This document shows positions 50,919 through 60,320 of a stretch of 64,000 nt of DNA, piece after piece. The notes under the pieces are model-generated. The model saw only the letters and a list, made by a program, of their open reading frames with translations, was not told the DNA's origin and did no database searches. The DNA comes from DASVRZ01 sp038228695 (GTDB taxonomy: Bacteria > Verrucomicrobiota > Verrucomicrobiia > Chthoniobacterales > DASVRZ01). Where the stretch lies: positions 10,369 through 74,368 of the forward strand of contig JBBRPA010000009.1 in NCBI GenBank assembly GCA_038228695.1, in the 5' to 3' direction. Each line of letters starts with the position of its first letter. The first letter of the stretch is position 1. The position numbers and the translations under genes are program-made.

Positions 50919-52415
50919 TTAGCGAAGATACTCCGGCCAGTTCACATTTCGCATCGTCCCGGTGTGGGTAAAATGCTCGTGCATAGCGAAAGCAGTGGAG
51001 AGCATTTGGGGCGAGTGGCCCTGCTCCATGTGCCGGAAATAATCTCGCAACTGCGGACGAAAATCGGGATGAGCGCAGCGATCCACGATCAGGCGGGCGC
51101 GCTCTGGCGGAGTGGTGTTGCGCAGATCTGCGACGCCGTGCTCGGTGGCGATGATTTGCACTGAGTGTTCGTTGTGGTCCATGTGCGTGACCAACGGAAC
51201 AATCGTGCTGATCGCCCCGTCCTTGGCAGTGGAGGGGCACATGAAAATGGAAACATAGGCGTTGCGAGTGAAGTCGCCGGAACCGCCGATGCCATTGACC
51301 AGGCTTCGCCCGAGGACGTGGGTCGAGTTCACATTGCCGGAAAGATCCACTTCGAGCGCGGTGTTCATACTAATAACCCCGAGGCGGCGAATGAGTTCGG
51401 GATGGTTCGTGATCTCCTGCGGCCGGAGGACGAGATGTTTCCGAAAAAAAGCGAGCTCGCGGTAAACCCGCTCCATCACTGGTGGGGTAAGCGTGAGCGA
51501 ACAGGAGGAGGCAAATTTCAGTCGTCCCGACTCGATTAGGTCCACTGAAGAGTCCTGCACGACTTCGGTGAACATTTCGAAATCGGGCACGTCGGAGTGG
51601 CCAGCGAGGGCAGAGAGAACGGCGTTACTAACATTCCCGACACCGGCTTGGAGGGGCAGGAAAGTTTTGGGAATCCGACCCGCGTGCAACTCGGCGGCGA
51701 GAAAATCCGCTACGTTCTCACCAATCCGCCGGGTGACTGGGTCCTGCGGTTTGAAGTCGCCAACCTCATCGGGACGATGGGTCCGAACGACGCCAAGAAC
51801 CTTCGTCGGATCGATCTGGACGGTGGTGGTGCCGATGCGGTCGCGGCAGGTTAGCAACGGAACAGGTTGGCGAAAGGGTGGGTCCTGCGGTTCGTAAATA
51901 TCATGCAAGCCGAGCAAGTCGGGCGGATGATAGGAATTGCATTCGAGCAGGATGTGGTCGGCGACATGCAGGAAAGTGGCACTGGCGCCGGCTGAACTGG
52001 TGAGCACCACCTCGTTGTTTCCGATGATTGCTGCGACTTCGACGATGGCGCAGTGAAATTTACCGAGCAAGCCGGAGCGAACCGATTGGGAGAGACCCGA
52101 AAGATGCAGATCGAAAAAGCGCACCTCGTTCGCATTGATCAGACGGCGCAGAGTCGCGTTCGATTGAAAAGGTGTTCGCCAAGCAATGGCACCGGCCTCG
52201 GCAAGGGCTCCGTCAAGGCTGGGACCGGTCGAAGCTCCGGTGACTACGCCAATTTGGAATGGTCTTCCGGCGGCATGTTCGGAGCGGGCTTTGCGAGCGA
52301 TCGCGAGAGGAATCTCTTTGGGCGCGCCGGTTGAGGTAAACCCGCTGAATCCAATCGTTGCCCCGTGCGGAATGAAGGCTGCGGCCTCGTCGGCGGTGAG
52401 GACGGGAAAACTCAT
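50919..52415 (-). CDS. acetyl-CoA hydrolase/CoA-transferase family (succinyl-CoA:acetate CoA-transferase type)
   Basis: 498 aa. N-terminal GFSGFTSTGAPKEIPLAIA carries the glycine-rich loop, the catalytic glutamate is in FEMFTEVVQDSSVDLIESGR, and the C-terminal block NGIGGSGDFTRNAYVSIFMC and IVPLVTHMDHNEHSVQIIAT follow the AarC/Cat1 pattern. The family moves CoA from succinyl-CoA to acetate, or hydrolyses acetyl-CoA. The AarC-like signature favours transfer. It follows the SNF2 helicase start-to-stop by 55 bp but transcribes on its own strand. Confidence 0.92.
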   Translation of the reverse strand: MSFPVLTADEAAAFIPHGATIGFSGFTSTGAPKEIPLAIARKARSEHAAGRPFQIGVVTGASTGPSLDGALAEAGAIAWRTPFQSNATLRRLINANEVRFFDLHLSGLSQSVRSGLLGKFHCAIVEVAAIIGNNEVVLTSSAGASATFLHVADHILLECNSYHPPDLLGLHDIYEPQDPPFRQPVPLLTCRDRIGTTTVQIDPTKVLGVVRTHRPDEVGDFKPQDPVTRRIGENVADFLAAELHAGRIPKTFLPLQAGVGNVSNAVLSALAGHSDVPDFEMFTEVVQDSSVDLIESGRLKFASSCSLTLTPPVMERVYRELAFFRKHLVLRPQEITNHPELIRRLGVISMNTALEVDLSGNVNSTHVLGRSLVNGIGGSGDFTRNAYVSIFMCPSTAKDGAISTIVPLVTHMDHNEHSVQIIATEHGVADLRNTTPPERARLIVDRCAHPDFRPQLRDYFRHMEQGHSPQMLSTAFAMHEHFTHTGTMRNVNWPEYLR

Positions 52416-52469
52416 GCGGCTTTGATGCTAACCTTTCGCGGGGAGACCAAAAAGGATATTTTGCGCGGC

Positions 52470-55400
52470 CTAGCTTTCCGCGAAGAGGTATTGGAAATCG
52501 TCGAGGGTGAGGCTCTTAACGAAATTTTCCTCTCCGAGAATGTCTTGAGCGAGGGCCCCTTTGCTTTTTTGGAGGGCGCGGATTTTTTCCTCGATGCTGT
52601 CCTTGGTGATGAGGCGGTAGGCGATGACCTTGTTGACCTGGCCGATACGATGGGTGCGGTCGATGGCTTGGTTTTCGACGGCGGGATTCCACCACGGATC
52701 GTAGAGCACGACGTAGCTGGCGGAGGTGAGGTTGAGGCCAAAGCCGCCGGCGCGCAGGGAAATGAGGAAGACGGCGCTGCCGGGATCGGCTTGGAAATTT
52801 TTCACGAGCTGGCCGCGGTCTTCGGTGTCGCCAGCGAGGAAATAGCTCTTCCATTCGCGTTCGCGGATGACGGTCTGGAGTCGTTCGAGCATGGAGACAA
52901 ACTGGCTGAAGACGAGCACCTTGTGGCCTTCCTCGATGAGCGGTTCGAGCAGTTCGAAGAGGGCCTCCTGTTTCGCGCTGTCGGCGTCGCTGAGCTTGGG
53001 ATCGGCGAGTCCGGGGTGGGCGCAAATTTGGCGGAGACGGAGCAGCGAGGTGAGAATGTTGAAGCGCTCTTTGTCGAGCTGGCTGCTGGTGTTGATTTTG
53101 AGAAGCCGCTGGCGGGCGATTTTCAACTCGGCGCGGTAACGCAACAACTGGTCACCTTCCATTTCGCAATGGAGGTCCTCTTCGATGCGGTCGGGAAGAT
53201 CGGTGGCGACTTCCTTTTTCGAGCGCCGCAGCAGGAAGGGCCGGACGCGGGCGGCGAGACGGCGGGTAGCCAGGGCGTCTTTTTTTTCGTTGAAAAGAAC
53301 TTGGAACCGCGACTGCGTGCCGAGAATGCCGGGCATGGCAAACGACATCAGGCTCCAGAGGTCGAGCAGGCGGTTTTCGATCGGGGTGCCGGTGAGGATG
53401 AGTCGGTGATCGGTGTCGAGGTTGCGGGCTGCGTTCGCCGTTTGGGAGGTGGGATTCTTAATGAACTGGCCTTCGTCGAGAATGACCGCGAGCCAGCGGA
53501 CTTTGGCGAGGGCGATCTCGTGACTGCGGAGTTGGGCGTAGTTGAGGACGACGAGATCGTGTTCGGAGATGAATTGAGTAAGGAGAGCAGGATTTTTTTC
53601 GCGCCAGACGCCGACCTTCAGGGTGGGGTAAAAGCGCTCGGCTTCGCTGAGCCAGTTGTCGGTGACCGATTTGGGGCAGACGACGAGAGTGGTGCGTTTG
53701 GCGAGGTCAATATCTTCGCGCAAAGAGGCGAGCCAGACGAGGGTTTGGAGGGTTTTACCAAGGCCCATGTCGTCGGCGAGAATGCCGCCGAATTGGTTGG
53801 CAGCGAGGTAGGAAAGGAAATGGTAACCCTCGAGTTGGTAGGGGCGGAGGGTGGCGTGAATGGTCGAAGGAACCGGAGGGGCGACCCGGGTTTTTATTTC
53901 TGCAACGCGCTCGGCGATCCGGGAGAGAGTGTCCTCGGGCAGAAGATGGCGCGCTTTACTGCCGCCAGCCAGTTGGAGAACGTGCATGCGCTGGGACTCG
54001 CCATTGAGATCGGCCGTGCTGAGCCCGATCTGGGCGAGAGCAGCGTCGTCCTCGGGGGAGAGTTCAAAGGCTAGTTTTCGCCAGCCCTTCGTCCCGAGTC
54101 GGACGTATTCACCACTGGCTTTGAGCAGGAGGGTGATTTCCTCGCGAGTGAGGTCGGTGTCCTCAATCTTCAAGGTGGAACGGAGGTCGAACCAGTCCAC
54201 TCCGGCCTCGAGGATTTCGAGATCGAACTTCGCGGTGAGGGGACGTTCGCGGAAACTGGCGAGGGTTGAATCGAGATCGAGCACGATGGTTGGCGGAAGG
54301 TTTTGCAACCAACTGGAAAACACAGCAGGAAATCTGCGAGTGATCTTGCAACTCCAAACGGAGATGTCCTCGTCGTAGGCGACTGCGAGGCCGTCGAGGA
54401 TGGGGGCCGGGTTGGGCAGCGTGCCGGGATCGACGATTTCCAGAAAATCGTTGCCAGTTTCAACGGAAGCGGCTTTCCCGGCGGGAAGAGGCGACCAGCC
54501 TGAGCCGAGGTATTCGGAAAATTCGCGTCCCGTTCCGTCTGCGGAATGAATGGCGAGGCGAAGATACTCGGGATCGTTTTCGGGATTTGATTTTTTTCCG
54601 CGCGGTTTGTGGAGAGTGGCGGTGAGATGAAGGTGCAGCGGGATGCGGCGGACGCGCCCGGCGATTTTCTCCGGAAGCGGGGCGTCGAGGCGGAGGAGAG
54701 TTTGGATGCCGGGGAGGGTTTCGAGGGCCTCGGACGGAATGCGGAGGGAGTCGGCGGCGGAAAATTCTGGAGTGATGGGTGGACCGGGGAATACCTGCCG
54801 CACGGTCAGATACAGCGCTGGCGGACCGGCGAAACGAGCGAGCAAACGGAGTGGCGGTTGGCCGGTGGCGGTGACTAATTGGAGGTCATAATCGTCGTCG
54901 TTGGCGGTGACCGACCAGCGGAGTGGCTCGGTTGGAAACTCGATTGGCGAGCCGTCGAGCGCGACAATGTTCTCCCGGATGAAGGGCAACCGAAGCATGT
55001 CCTCGAGCGCGGCGCAGGCGGCGGCTTCGCGGTAGGTGAAGGAATCGTTGGCGAGGAGCGGGGCGAAGCGGGGCCAGAGCACGGTGGCGGCCGGGCTGAG
55101 TTGGAGTAAACCCGCCTCCAGATCGGCCTGCAAGGGTCGAATAAATTTGGTCTTCAATGGCGTGAATTCCGCTAAGCCATCGAGGCGGCTTTCAAGAGAA
55201 AAGCCATTGGTTTCGATATGAATGCGGAGGTCGAGCACCCGGATGCGTTGCAATGCGTCGTCTGAGGCGAGGCGGCCGAAAGTGTCGTTCCACACGGCGA
55301 TTTCCTTGCGTCGCGCCCAGCCTCGCACCTTGTCCACGATCAGTTCGGGGTCGGTCACGAGATCGAGAAAAGGCGGATAGTTTCCCTTTTTCGAACTAAT

Positions 55401-55985
55401 CGCATGGGCGACGTAATGCCAGAATTCAAGCAAGGACGTGGGCGGGTCGGGCCAGATTTCCACTCGGGTGGTGCCACCGCCAAAGCTGCTGGGGAGAAGA
55501 CCGCGTAAATCGTAAACGGTCAGATCGGGCTTGCTGGTGGCGTTCGCGTAGGCGGTTTCGATGCGCTCGATGTAATCCAGTTCTGGAGGGGTCAGCCGCC
55601 GGGCGTGGGCGGATTCGAGAGCGGCGATCAGATCCCGCGCAGGACGGTCGGTCGCCCGATCTTCGATGCTGGCTCGGGCTAAGAGGGATTGGATGCCGCA
55701 GTAGCAATGTTTGCAAAAGGCGCTCTCCTCGCAGTCGCAATCAACCGTTACTTCGTTGCCAACGAACTCGATGAAAACTTCGCGTCGGATCTGATCGCGC
55801 ACGACGGCGACATAACCCATCGAGCCGGGGAGATGGTTGTCGCTCCGTTTGAGGGAGAGATTGGCGCCAGTCTGGTAGAGTTCCCGTCCGCGCTGCTGTT
55901 TCAGCTTGGGGATTTTATTGCGGAGTTGGACGAGGTTGTGCTGCTGCCGGGTGGTAAGTCGGAGATCGGAAATAGAGGTGGCCAC
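52470..55985 (-). CDS. SWIM-domain SNF2 family helicase-like protein
   Basis: About 1,171 aa from a GTG at 55985 (VATSISDLRLTTRQQHNLVQ). An upstream GTG at 56045 gives 20 more residues and cannot be excluded. Near residue 80 a SWIM-type zinc motif CDCEESAFCKHC is seen. A long unassigned middle follows. The C-terminal 470 residues are the SNF2 ATPase: motif I LADDMGLGKTLQTL, DEGQ box VILDEGQFIKNP, motif III LTGTPIENRLLDLWSL, motif V/VI SLRAGGFGLNLTSASYV and DRTHRIGQ. Such proteins remodel nucleic acid-protein complexes. The role is unknown. It lies upstream of the CoA-transferase gene and 115 bp downstream of dnaJ. Confidence 0.92.
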   Translation of the reverse strand: MATSISDLRLTTRQQHNLVQLRNKIPKLKQQRGRELYQTGANLSLKRSDNHLPGSMGYVAVVRDQIRREVFIEFVGNEVTVDCDCEESAFCKHCYCGIQSLLARASIEDRATDRPARDLIAALESAHARRLTPPELDYIERIETAYANATSKPDLTVYDLRGLLPSSFGGGTTRVEIWPDPPTSLLEFWHYVAHAISSKKGNYPPFLDLVTDPELIVDKVRGWARRKEIAVWNDTFGRLASDDALQRIRVLDLRIHIETNGFSLESRLDGLAEFTPLKTKFIRPLQADLEAGLLQLSPAATVLWPRFAPLLANDSFTYREAAACAALEDMLRLPFIRENIVALDGSPIEFPTEPLRWSVTANDDDYDLQLVTATGQPPLRLLARFAGPPALYLTVRQVFPGPPITPEFSAADSLRIPSEALETLPGIQTLLRLDAPLPEKIAGRVRRIPLHLHLTATLHKPRGKKSNPENDPEYLRLAIHSADGTGREFSEYLGSGWSPLPAGKAASVETGNDFLEIVDPGTLPNPAPILDGLAVAYDEDISVWSCKITRRFPAVFSSWLQNLPPTIVLDLDSTLASFRERPLTAKFDLEILEAGVDWFDLRSTLKIEDTDLTREEITLLLKASGEYVRLGTKGWRKLAFELSPEDDAALAQIGLSTADLNGESQRMHVLQLAGGSKARHLLPEDTLSRIAERVAEIKTRVAPPVPSTIHATLRPYQLEGYHFLSYLAANQFGGILADDMGLGKTLQTLVWLASLREDIDLAKRTTLVVCPKSVTDNWLSEAERFYPTLKVGVWREKNPALLTQFISEHDLVVLNYAQLRSHEIALAKVRWLAVILDEGQFIKNPTSQTANAARNLDTDHRLILTGTPIENRLLDLWSLMSFAMPGILGTQSRFQVLFNEKKDALATRRLAARVRPFLLRRSKKEVATDLPDRIEEDLHCEMEGDQLLRYRAELKIARQRLLKINTSSQLDKERFNILTSLLRLRQICAHPGLADPKLSDADSAKQEALFELLEPLIEEGHKVLVFSQFVSMLERLQTVIREREWKSYFLAGDTEDRGQLVKNFQADPGSAVFLISLRAGGFGLNLTSASYVVLYDPWWNPAVENQAIDRTHRIGQVNKVIAYRLITKDSIEEKIRALQKSKGALAQDILGEENFVKSLTLDDFQYLFAES

Positions 55986-56078
55986 GGGTGAGGAAAAAAT
56001 CGTTTCCGGATCGGTGGAACGCCGAAACGGACCCCTACTATACACGAAGCGGGCCCGTTGAGATGTCTGAATCTCTCG

Positions 56079-56106
56079 AAAAAAAAGCCCGCAGGCCGAT
56101 TAGCGG
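56079..56106 (-). terminator. possible terminator at the end of dnaJ
   Basis: On the minus strand CCGC (56106-56103) pairs with GCGG (56092-56089) and is followed by GC and a run of eight T (56086-56079). The stem is short and overlaps the dnaJ stop, so strength is uncertain. Confidence 0.45.
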
Positions 56107-57260
56107 AAGAAATCCTTGGCTTTATCGAAGAAACTTTTGTGGATCGGCGAATTTTCTTCGCCGCAAGCTTCGGCAAAGGCGGCTAGTTTTTCGCGCTGCT
56201 CGGCGTTGAGTTTGCTCGGAATCTCGACCAGAACCTGCACAATGAGGTCGCCGCGACCGCGGGCGTGCAGGCCTTGGATGCCTTTGTCGCGCAGTTTGAA
56301 GCGGGTGCCATTCTGAGTGCCGGCAGGGATTTTCACGGACGCCTTGCCCTCGAGGGTGGGAGCTTGGATTTCTCCGCCGAGGGTTGCGGTGGTGAAGGAG
56401 ATGGGGATTTCGCAGTAGAGATTGTCCTCGTCGCGCTGGAAAATGGGATGCTCTTTGACGTGAATCACCACATAAAGATCGCCCGCCTCGCCACCACGAA
56501 TGCCAGCTTCGCCGTTGCGTGAACTACGTAAGCGCGCGCCGTCGTCGATGCCTGCGGGAATCTTTAGATTGATGCGGGTGCTTTTTTCGTAGCGTCCTTC
56601 GCCGTGGCAGGTTTTGCACGGGCGCTCGAGCGTCCTTCCGGTGCCGGAGCAACGGGGGCAGGTTTGCGAGACTTGGAAAAAGCCCCGGCTGCTGATGACT
56701 TGGCCGCGGCCTTGGCACATGGAGCAGGTGGAAACTTTCGAGCCAGGTTCGGCTCCGGCGCCGCTGCAGGTTTCGCAGGTGTCGGGCTTGGCGATTTCGA
56801 TTTCCTTTTGCGCTCCATTGGCGGCTTCCTCGAGGCTGATCTGGAGGTCGTAGCGCAAGTCGCTACCGCGCTGGCGGCCATCACGATCGGGCCGGGTGGC
56901 GCCTTGGTTGCCGAAGATTTGATCGAAAATCCCGCCGCCCCCGCCGGCTCCTTGTTGGCCGAAGACTTCGCGGAATATATCGAACGGGTCGTGAAAACCG
57001 CCCCCGCCCCCAGCTCCGCCGTTTCCGCCCGCGAAAGCCTGATGACCGTAACGGTCGTAGGCGGCGCGCTTGTTTTCATCCATCAGGATGTCGTAGGCCT
57101 CACTCAGTTCCTTGAATTTATCCTCGGCAGTGGGATCGCCGGGATTTTTATCGGGGTGATATTGCACCGCCAGTTTGCGGTAGCTGCGTTTGATTTCGTC
57201 CCCATTGGCGCTGCGGGTGACGGAGAGAACTTCGTAATAGTCGCGTTTGACGGAGGCCAT
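56100..57260 (-). CDS. dnaJ: chaperone protein DnaJ
   Basis: 386 aa, full type-I J-protein. J domain with HPD (VQYHPDKNPGDPTAEDKF), Gly/Phe region (FAGGNGGAGGGGGFHDPFD), four CxxCxGxG zinc repeats (CETCSGAG, CSMCQGRG, CPRCSGTG, CKTCHGEG) and the C-terminal substrate domains. It works with DnaK and GrpE in protein folding. It begins 3 bp after the grpE stop. dnaK itself is not in the window. Confidence 0.97.
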   Translation of the reverse strand: MASVKRDYYEVLSVTRSANGDEIKRSYRKLAVQYHPDKNPGDPTAEDKFKELSEAYDILMDENKRAAYDRYGHQAFAGGNGGAGGGGGFHDPFDIFREVFGQQGAGGGGGIFDQIFGNQGATRPDRDGRQRGSDLRYDLQISLEEAANGAQKEIEIAKPDTCETCSGAGAEPGSKVSTCSMCQGRGQVISSRGFFQVSQTCPRCSGTGRTLERPCKTCHGEGRYEKSTRINLKIPAGIDDGARLRSSRNGEAGIRGGEAGDLYVVIHVKEHPIFQRDEDNLYCEIPISFTTATLGGEIQAPTLEGKASVKIPAGTQNGTRFKLRDKGIQGLHARGRGDLIVQVLVEIPSKLNAEQREKLAAFAEACGEENSPIHKSFFDKAKDFFR

Positions 57261-57263
57261 GGA

Positions 57264-57848
57264 TTATTCGGCTGGAGCGGCGTTTTCGGGTGAAACGGAG
57301 ACGGTTTCCCCGGGATTGGCAGGGCCGGTGGAGATGACGACGTTGGCGGGGCGCAACAACCGGTCGCGCAGTTTGTAGCCCTTGCGGACTTGTTTGACCA
57401 CGATGCCCTCGGCGACGTCGTTGGAAGGTTCCTGGGCAAGCGCTTCGTGGAGGTTGGGATCGAATTTCTGGCCAACGGCTTCGATGGCGCTGACTCCGAA
57501 ATCAATGAGAAAGTCTTGGGTTTGTTTGAAGACCATGTCCAAACCAGTGAGGATACTGGAGCCCTTGGCGTCGCTCCGCGCGGCAGCGAGGCCCAGCTCG
57601 AAATTGTCGAGGATCGGCAGGAGGCTTTCAAAAAGGCGGGCGTTGGCGAAGCGAATGGAGTCCTCTTTTTCTCGGACGGTGCGCTTGCGAAAATTATCCA
57701 GATCGGCCTGGGCGCGGAGGGCGAGTTCACGGAATTTGACCGCCTCGGCCAAGGCGTCGGCAAGGGGATCCGTCTCGGCTTGGGTGGCGTTTTCGGGGTT
57801 TTCTTCCGGGGATTCGATGTCGGCTGAAGTGGTGTCGTCGTTACTCAT
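57264..57848 (-). CDS. grpE: nucleotide exchange factor GrpE
   Basis: 194 aa from the ATG at 57848 (MSNDDTTSADIESPEENPEN). Acidic N-terminus, long helix (FRELALRAQADLDNFRKRTV), and the conserved DNFELGLAA, GLDMVFKQTQDFLIDFGVSA and ANVVISTGPANP. Opens ADP release from DnaK. It precedes dnaJ in an operon. No CIRCE (TTAGCACTC-N9-GAGTGCTAA) is seen in the 96 bp upstream. Confidence 0.94.
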   Translation of the reverse strand: MSNDDTTSADIESPEENPENATQAETDPLADALAEAVKFRELALRAQADLDNFRKRTVREKEDSIRFANARLFESLLPILDNFELGLAAARSDAKGSSILTGLDMVFKQTQDFLIDFGVSAIEAVGQKFDPNLHEALAQEPSNDVAEGIVVKQVRKGYKLRDRLLRPANVVISTGPANPGETVSVSPENAAPAE

Positions 57849-57944
57849 GTGTGATGAAATTTTTTTGCGGGATTTGCTTGGCCGTCCGGGGAGAAAACTG
57901 AGGAAATCGGGAAAAGGCAAGTCGGCAGAGGTGTTTGAACGTGG

Positions 57945-59381
57945 TTAGGTTTTGCGAATAGCGATAAGCGTGATGTCGTCGTTTTGCGGCTGGGTTCCGG
58001 AGAATTCAGTGATGTCGTCGGTCAACCTGCGGAGGACGGCGGCTGCACCATGCGGGGCGCTGGATTGGATGGCGAGGATCATTTTTTCCATGCCAAATTC
58101 CAGCCCCTGCGCATCGAGCGCCTCGGTGACGCCGTCTGTGTAAAGCACGATGCAGTCACCCGTCTCGAGGTCGAACTCGAAATCACCGGTGACCCTATCG
58201 AAGACACCGCCGCTGTCAATTCCCAGGGCCATCCCACGCGGGTTGAGCCGTTCGACGCTCTGGTCGTGGGCTCGGTAAAGCATCGGGGCGTCGTGTCCGG
58301 CGCGACTCATGCGCACATGGCTGTTGCCTCGGTCCAAGAGCAGGTAGGCCATGCTGATGAACATATCTTCCTTAATATCAGGGAAAAGCTGGCGGTTCAC
58401 CTTATGCAGGACGTCGGCGGCCGAGACGTTGCCCGGGGCTTGGCTACGGAGCACGCTGCGGCACATGGCCATGATGAGGGAGGCCGGGATGCCCTTGCCG
58501 GAGACGTCGGCAATGGCCACGCCGGTGAGATGCTCGTTCACCTCGATGTAGTCAAAATAATCGCCGCTCACTTGCTTGGCTGGAATATTCAATCCGCAAA
58601 TCTCATACCCGTCCATCTGCGGCGAACCGGAGGGCAGGAGGATGCGCTGAATGTCCCGAGCGATGTGAAGATCGCGGTCGAGACGCTTCTTTTCGCTTGC
58701 CTCGTAATAAACGATCGCGTTGTAGAGCGCGAAGGCCGACTGCTCCGAGATTGATTTGAATACCTCGAAATCTGCTTCGGAAAACGGAACGGCCATGGCT
58801 CCGTTCGCGACCGACAAGACGCCTAAAAAATGGTTTCCGTAAATCAGCGGCACCACCATCAGGGCCGAGGTGTGCAGCGTGGTGTCGCGGAGGTGAGCCA
58901 GCCGCTCATCGGCTCCGTCCTCGGTCAAGAAAAGCGGTTCGCGGGTGGCGAGGACGGAGCCGAGAATGCCATCGCCCTTTTTCACCGCATGCAGCCGGAC
59001 GTAGCTCTCCAAGGCCTGCGGCGTCGTGGCGACCTGATCCATGATGTGCGGAGGCACCTCGATTAGCGGAGGGCAACCTTTCGAGATGAACGCAGGCATC
59101 AGTTTTGTCTCGCTCTTGTCCACTAAGTAAAGAGCGCCACCCTGAGCATCGAGAATCCGGGTCCCGCTTTCGACGATCAACCGGTGCAAATCCGCTGTTC
59201 GGATATCCTCCGAAAACGCCTCACCGAGGCTGTGCAAAAAATCGAACACCCGTGATTCCTCGAGCCGGATTTCCTCGCGCTCGCGTTGGGCGAGGGTGAT
59301 CAGTTTGCTCTGCCGACGATAAACGATGAAAAACGCTACGGCGATGCCGACGAGCAGCAACGTCTCGAACAATAACCTCAT
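57945..59381 (-). CDS. GAF-domain PP2C (RsbU/SpoIIE-type) serine phosphatase
   Basis: 478 aa. One N-terminal membrane helix (LLFETLLLVGIAVAFFIVYR), a GAF domain at about 50-230 (GGALYLVDKSETKLMPAFIS, LHTSALMVVPLIYGNHFLGV), then the PP2C-type SpoIIE catalytic domain with metal aspartates in QVSGDYFDYIE, AIADVSGKGIPASLIMAM and YTDGVTEALDAQG. RsbU-type phosphatases dephosphorylate STAS antagonists and so start a partner-switch cascade. Next to it, 54 bp upstream, is a STAS gene, probably its substrate. No RsbW kinase is in the window. Confidence 0.93.
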   Translation of the reverse strand: MRLLFETLLLVGIAVAFFIVYRRQSKLITLAQREREEIRLEESRVFDFLHSLGEAFSEDIRTADLHRLIVESGTRILDAQGGALYLVDKSETKLMPAFISKGCPPLIEVPPHIMDQVATTPQALESYVRLHAVKKGDGILGSVLATREPLFLTEDGADERLAHLRDTTLHTSALMVVPLIYGNHFLGVLSVANGAMAVPFSEADFEVFKSISEQSAFALYNAIVYYEASEKKRLDRDLHIARDIQRILLPSGSPQMDGYEICGLNIPAKQVSGDYFDYIEVNEHLTGVAIADVSGKGIPASLIMAMCRSVLRSQAPGNVSAADVLHKVNRQLFPDIKEDMFISMAYLLLDRGNSHVRMSRAGHDAPMLYRAHDQSVERLNPRGMALGIDSGGVFDRVTGDFEFDLETGDCIVLYTDGVTEALDAQGLEFGMEKMILAIQSSAPHGAAAVLRRLTDDITEFSGTQPQNDDITLIAIRKT

Positions 59382-59435
59382 CTTGGGATGTCTTGTAACC
59401 CCGAACCGTGGCCGGGCAAAGCAAATAACCCGGAT

Positions 59436-59954
59436 TTATGCCTCGATTGACGCCGAAACCTTGAGGTCGGTTTTCAAATACTCCAAAACATCCTTGAAGC
59501 GCGCCTCGTTTTCCGGCGCGGCTTCCACTAGTGCTTCGTGGGCTTCGAGCATCGTTTCCGTCGTTTTCGACTTGCTAAACACGTTCGATTCCAGCGCCTC
59601 GACTCCGCCCGGGTGGAGCGTTTTTTCTAAATCACCCGAGTTGAGATCAAAGAGGTGATCGAGCCCGAGGTTCTGCAGCAACTCGGTGTTTCGCTCGTTC
59701 CCGTGGATCACGTGGAGCGCCCCTTGGCCCAACTCCTTTAAACGCAAACCCATACCCGCGAGCGTTCCCATAAAAGTCGAATCCATCACGGCACAGTTTT
59801 TCAAGTCCAAAACGAACTCCCGGTGTCCGCGATTCATCATTTCCCTCGCGAAATCTTTCATGCCCTGACTGTTCTGAAAGGAGCCTTTTCCTTCCACTCG
59901 AATCCATACCACCTTGTTGTTACAACCTACTAAAATAGTTGCTTGCGCGTTCAC
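59436..59954 (-). CDS. STAS-domain anti-sigma-factor antagonist
   Basis: 172 aa from GTG at 59954. STAS fold with the phosphorylatable serine in LKNCAVMDSTFMGTLAGMGL. The C-terminal extension (about 115-172) is longer than in RsbV or SpoIIAA and ends DVLEYLKTDLKVSASIEA. It is located upstream of the GAF-PP2C gene and likely forms its switch partner. The anti-sigma kinase and sigma factor that complete the cascade are not nearby. Confidence 0.88.
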   Translation of the reverse strand: MNAQATILVGCNNKVVWIRVEGKGSFQNSQGMKDFAREMMNRGHREFVLDLKNCAVMDSTFMGTLAGMGLRLKELGQGALHVIHGNERNTELLQNLGLDHLFDLNSGDLEKTLHPGGVEALESNVFSKSKTTETMLEAHEALVEAAPENEARFKDVLEYLKTDLKVSASIEA

Positions 59955-60320
59955 TTTGATCTTGCGGGATAGTCGTTGGCAGGGGTTCTTGTGTCAAATT
60001 TTCTCGGTAATGGCTATTAATGCATAAACCCTGCCAACTTGGCGATCGTTCTCGCCAATCCCCGCACGGGAACGTTTTTGGTCAGGTTCCAATGGCTGCA
60101 ACCCGTTGCACGGCAACGACCTGCATTCGCAAACAGCCCGTCACCGTCTGTCCAAGCGGATGCATGCTCGGTCTTTTTCGCGCTGACTTTCCATTTAACC
60201 TTTCGGATAAAAAGCACCCGTCTGCCGTCGCTCGCCGCCCATCGACCTACCGAAGTCGTTAAAATTCATGAACATTTTCCCCTTTCGGCATCAGATTTTC
60301 CGGTTTCTAGTTTCCGTCTC
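59955..60320. other. 366-bp non-coding region between divergent STAS and hslO genes
   Basis: It holds an inverted repeat (GTTGGCAGGGGTT at 59975-59987 and AACCCTGCCAAC at 60027-60038, one bulged base, 39-bp spacer) close to the STAS start. This could be an operator. The rest has several open frames, all short and without a coding pattern. I looked for SRP RNA, tmRNA and 6S-like blocks and found none. Confidence 0.4.

Noticed and set aside
57849..57944. CIRCE element upstream of grpE-dnaJ
   Set aside because: Neither half of TTAGCACTC-N9-GAGTGCTAA is present.
59955..60320. SRP RNA-like GGTCAGG text upstream of hslO
   Set aside because: Only the GGTCAGG string matches; the GGAAG tetraloop and conserved stem are absent.
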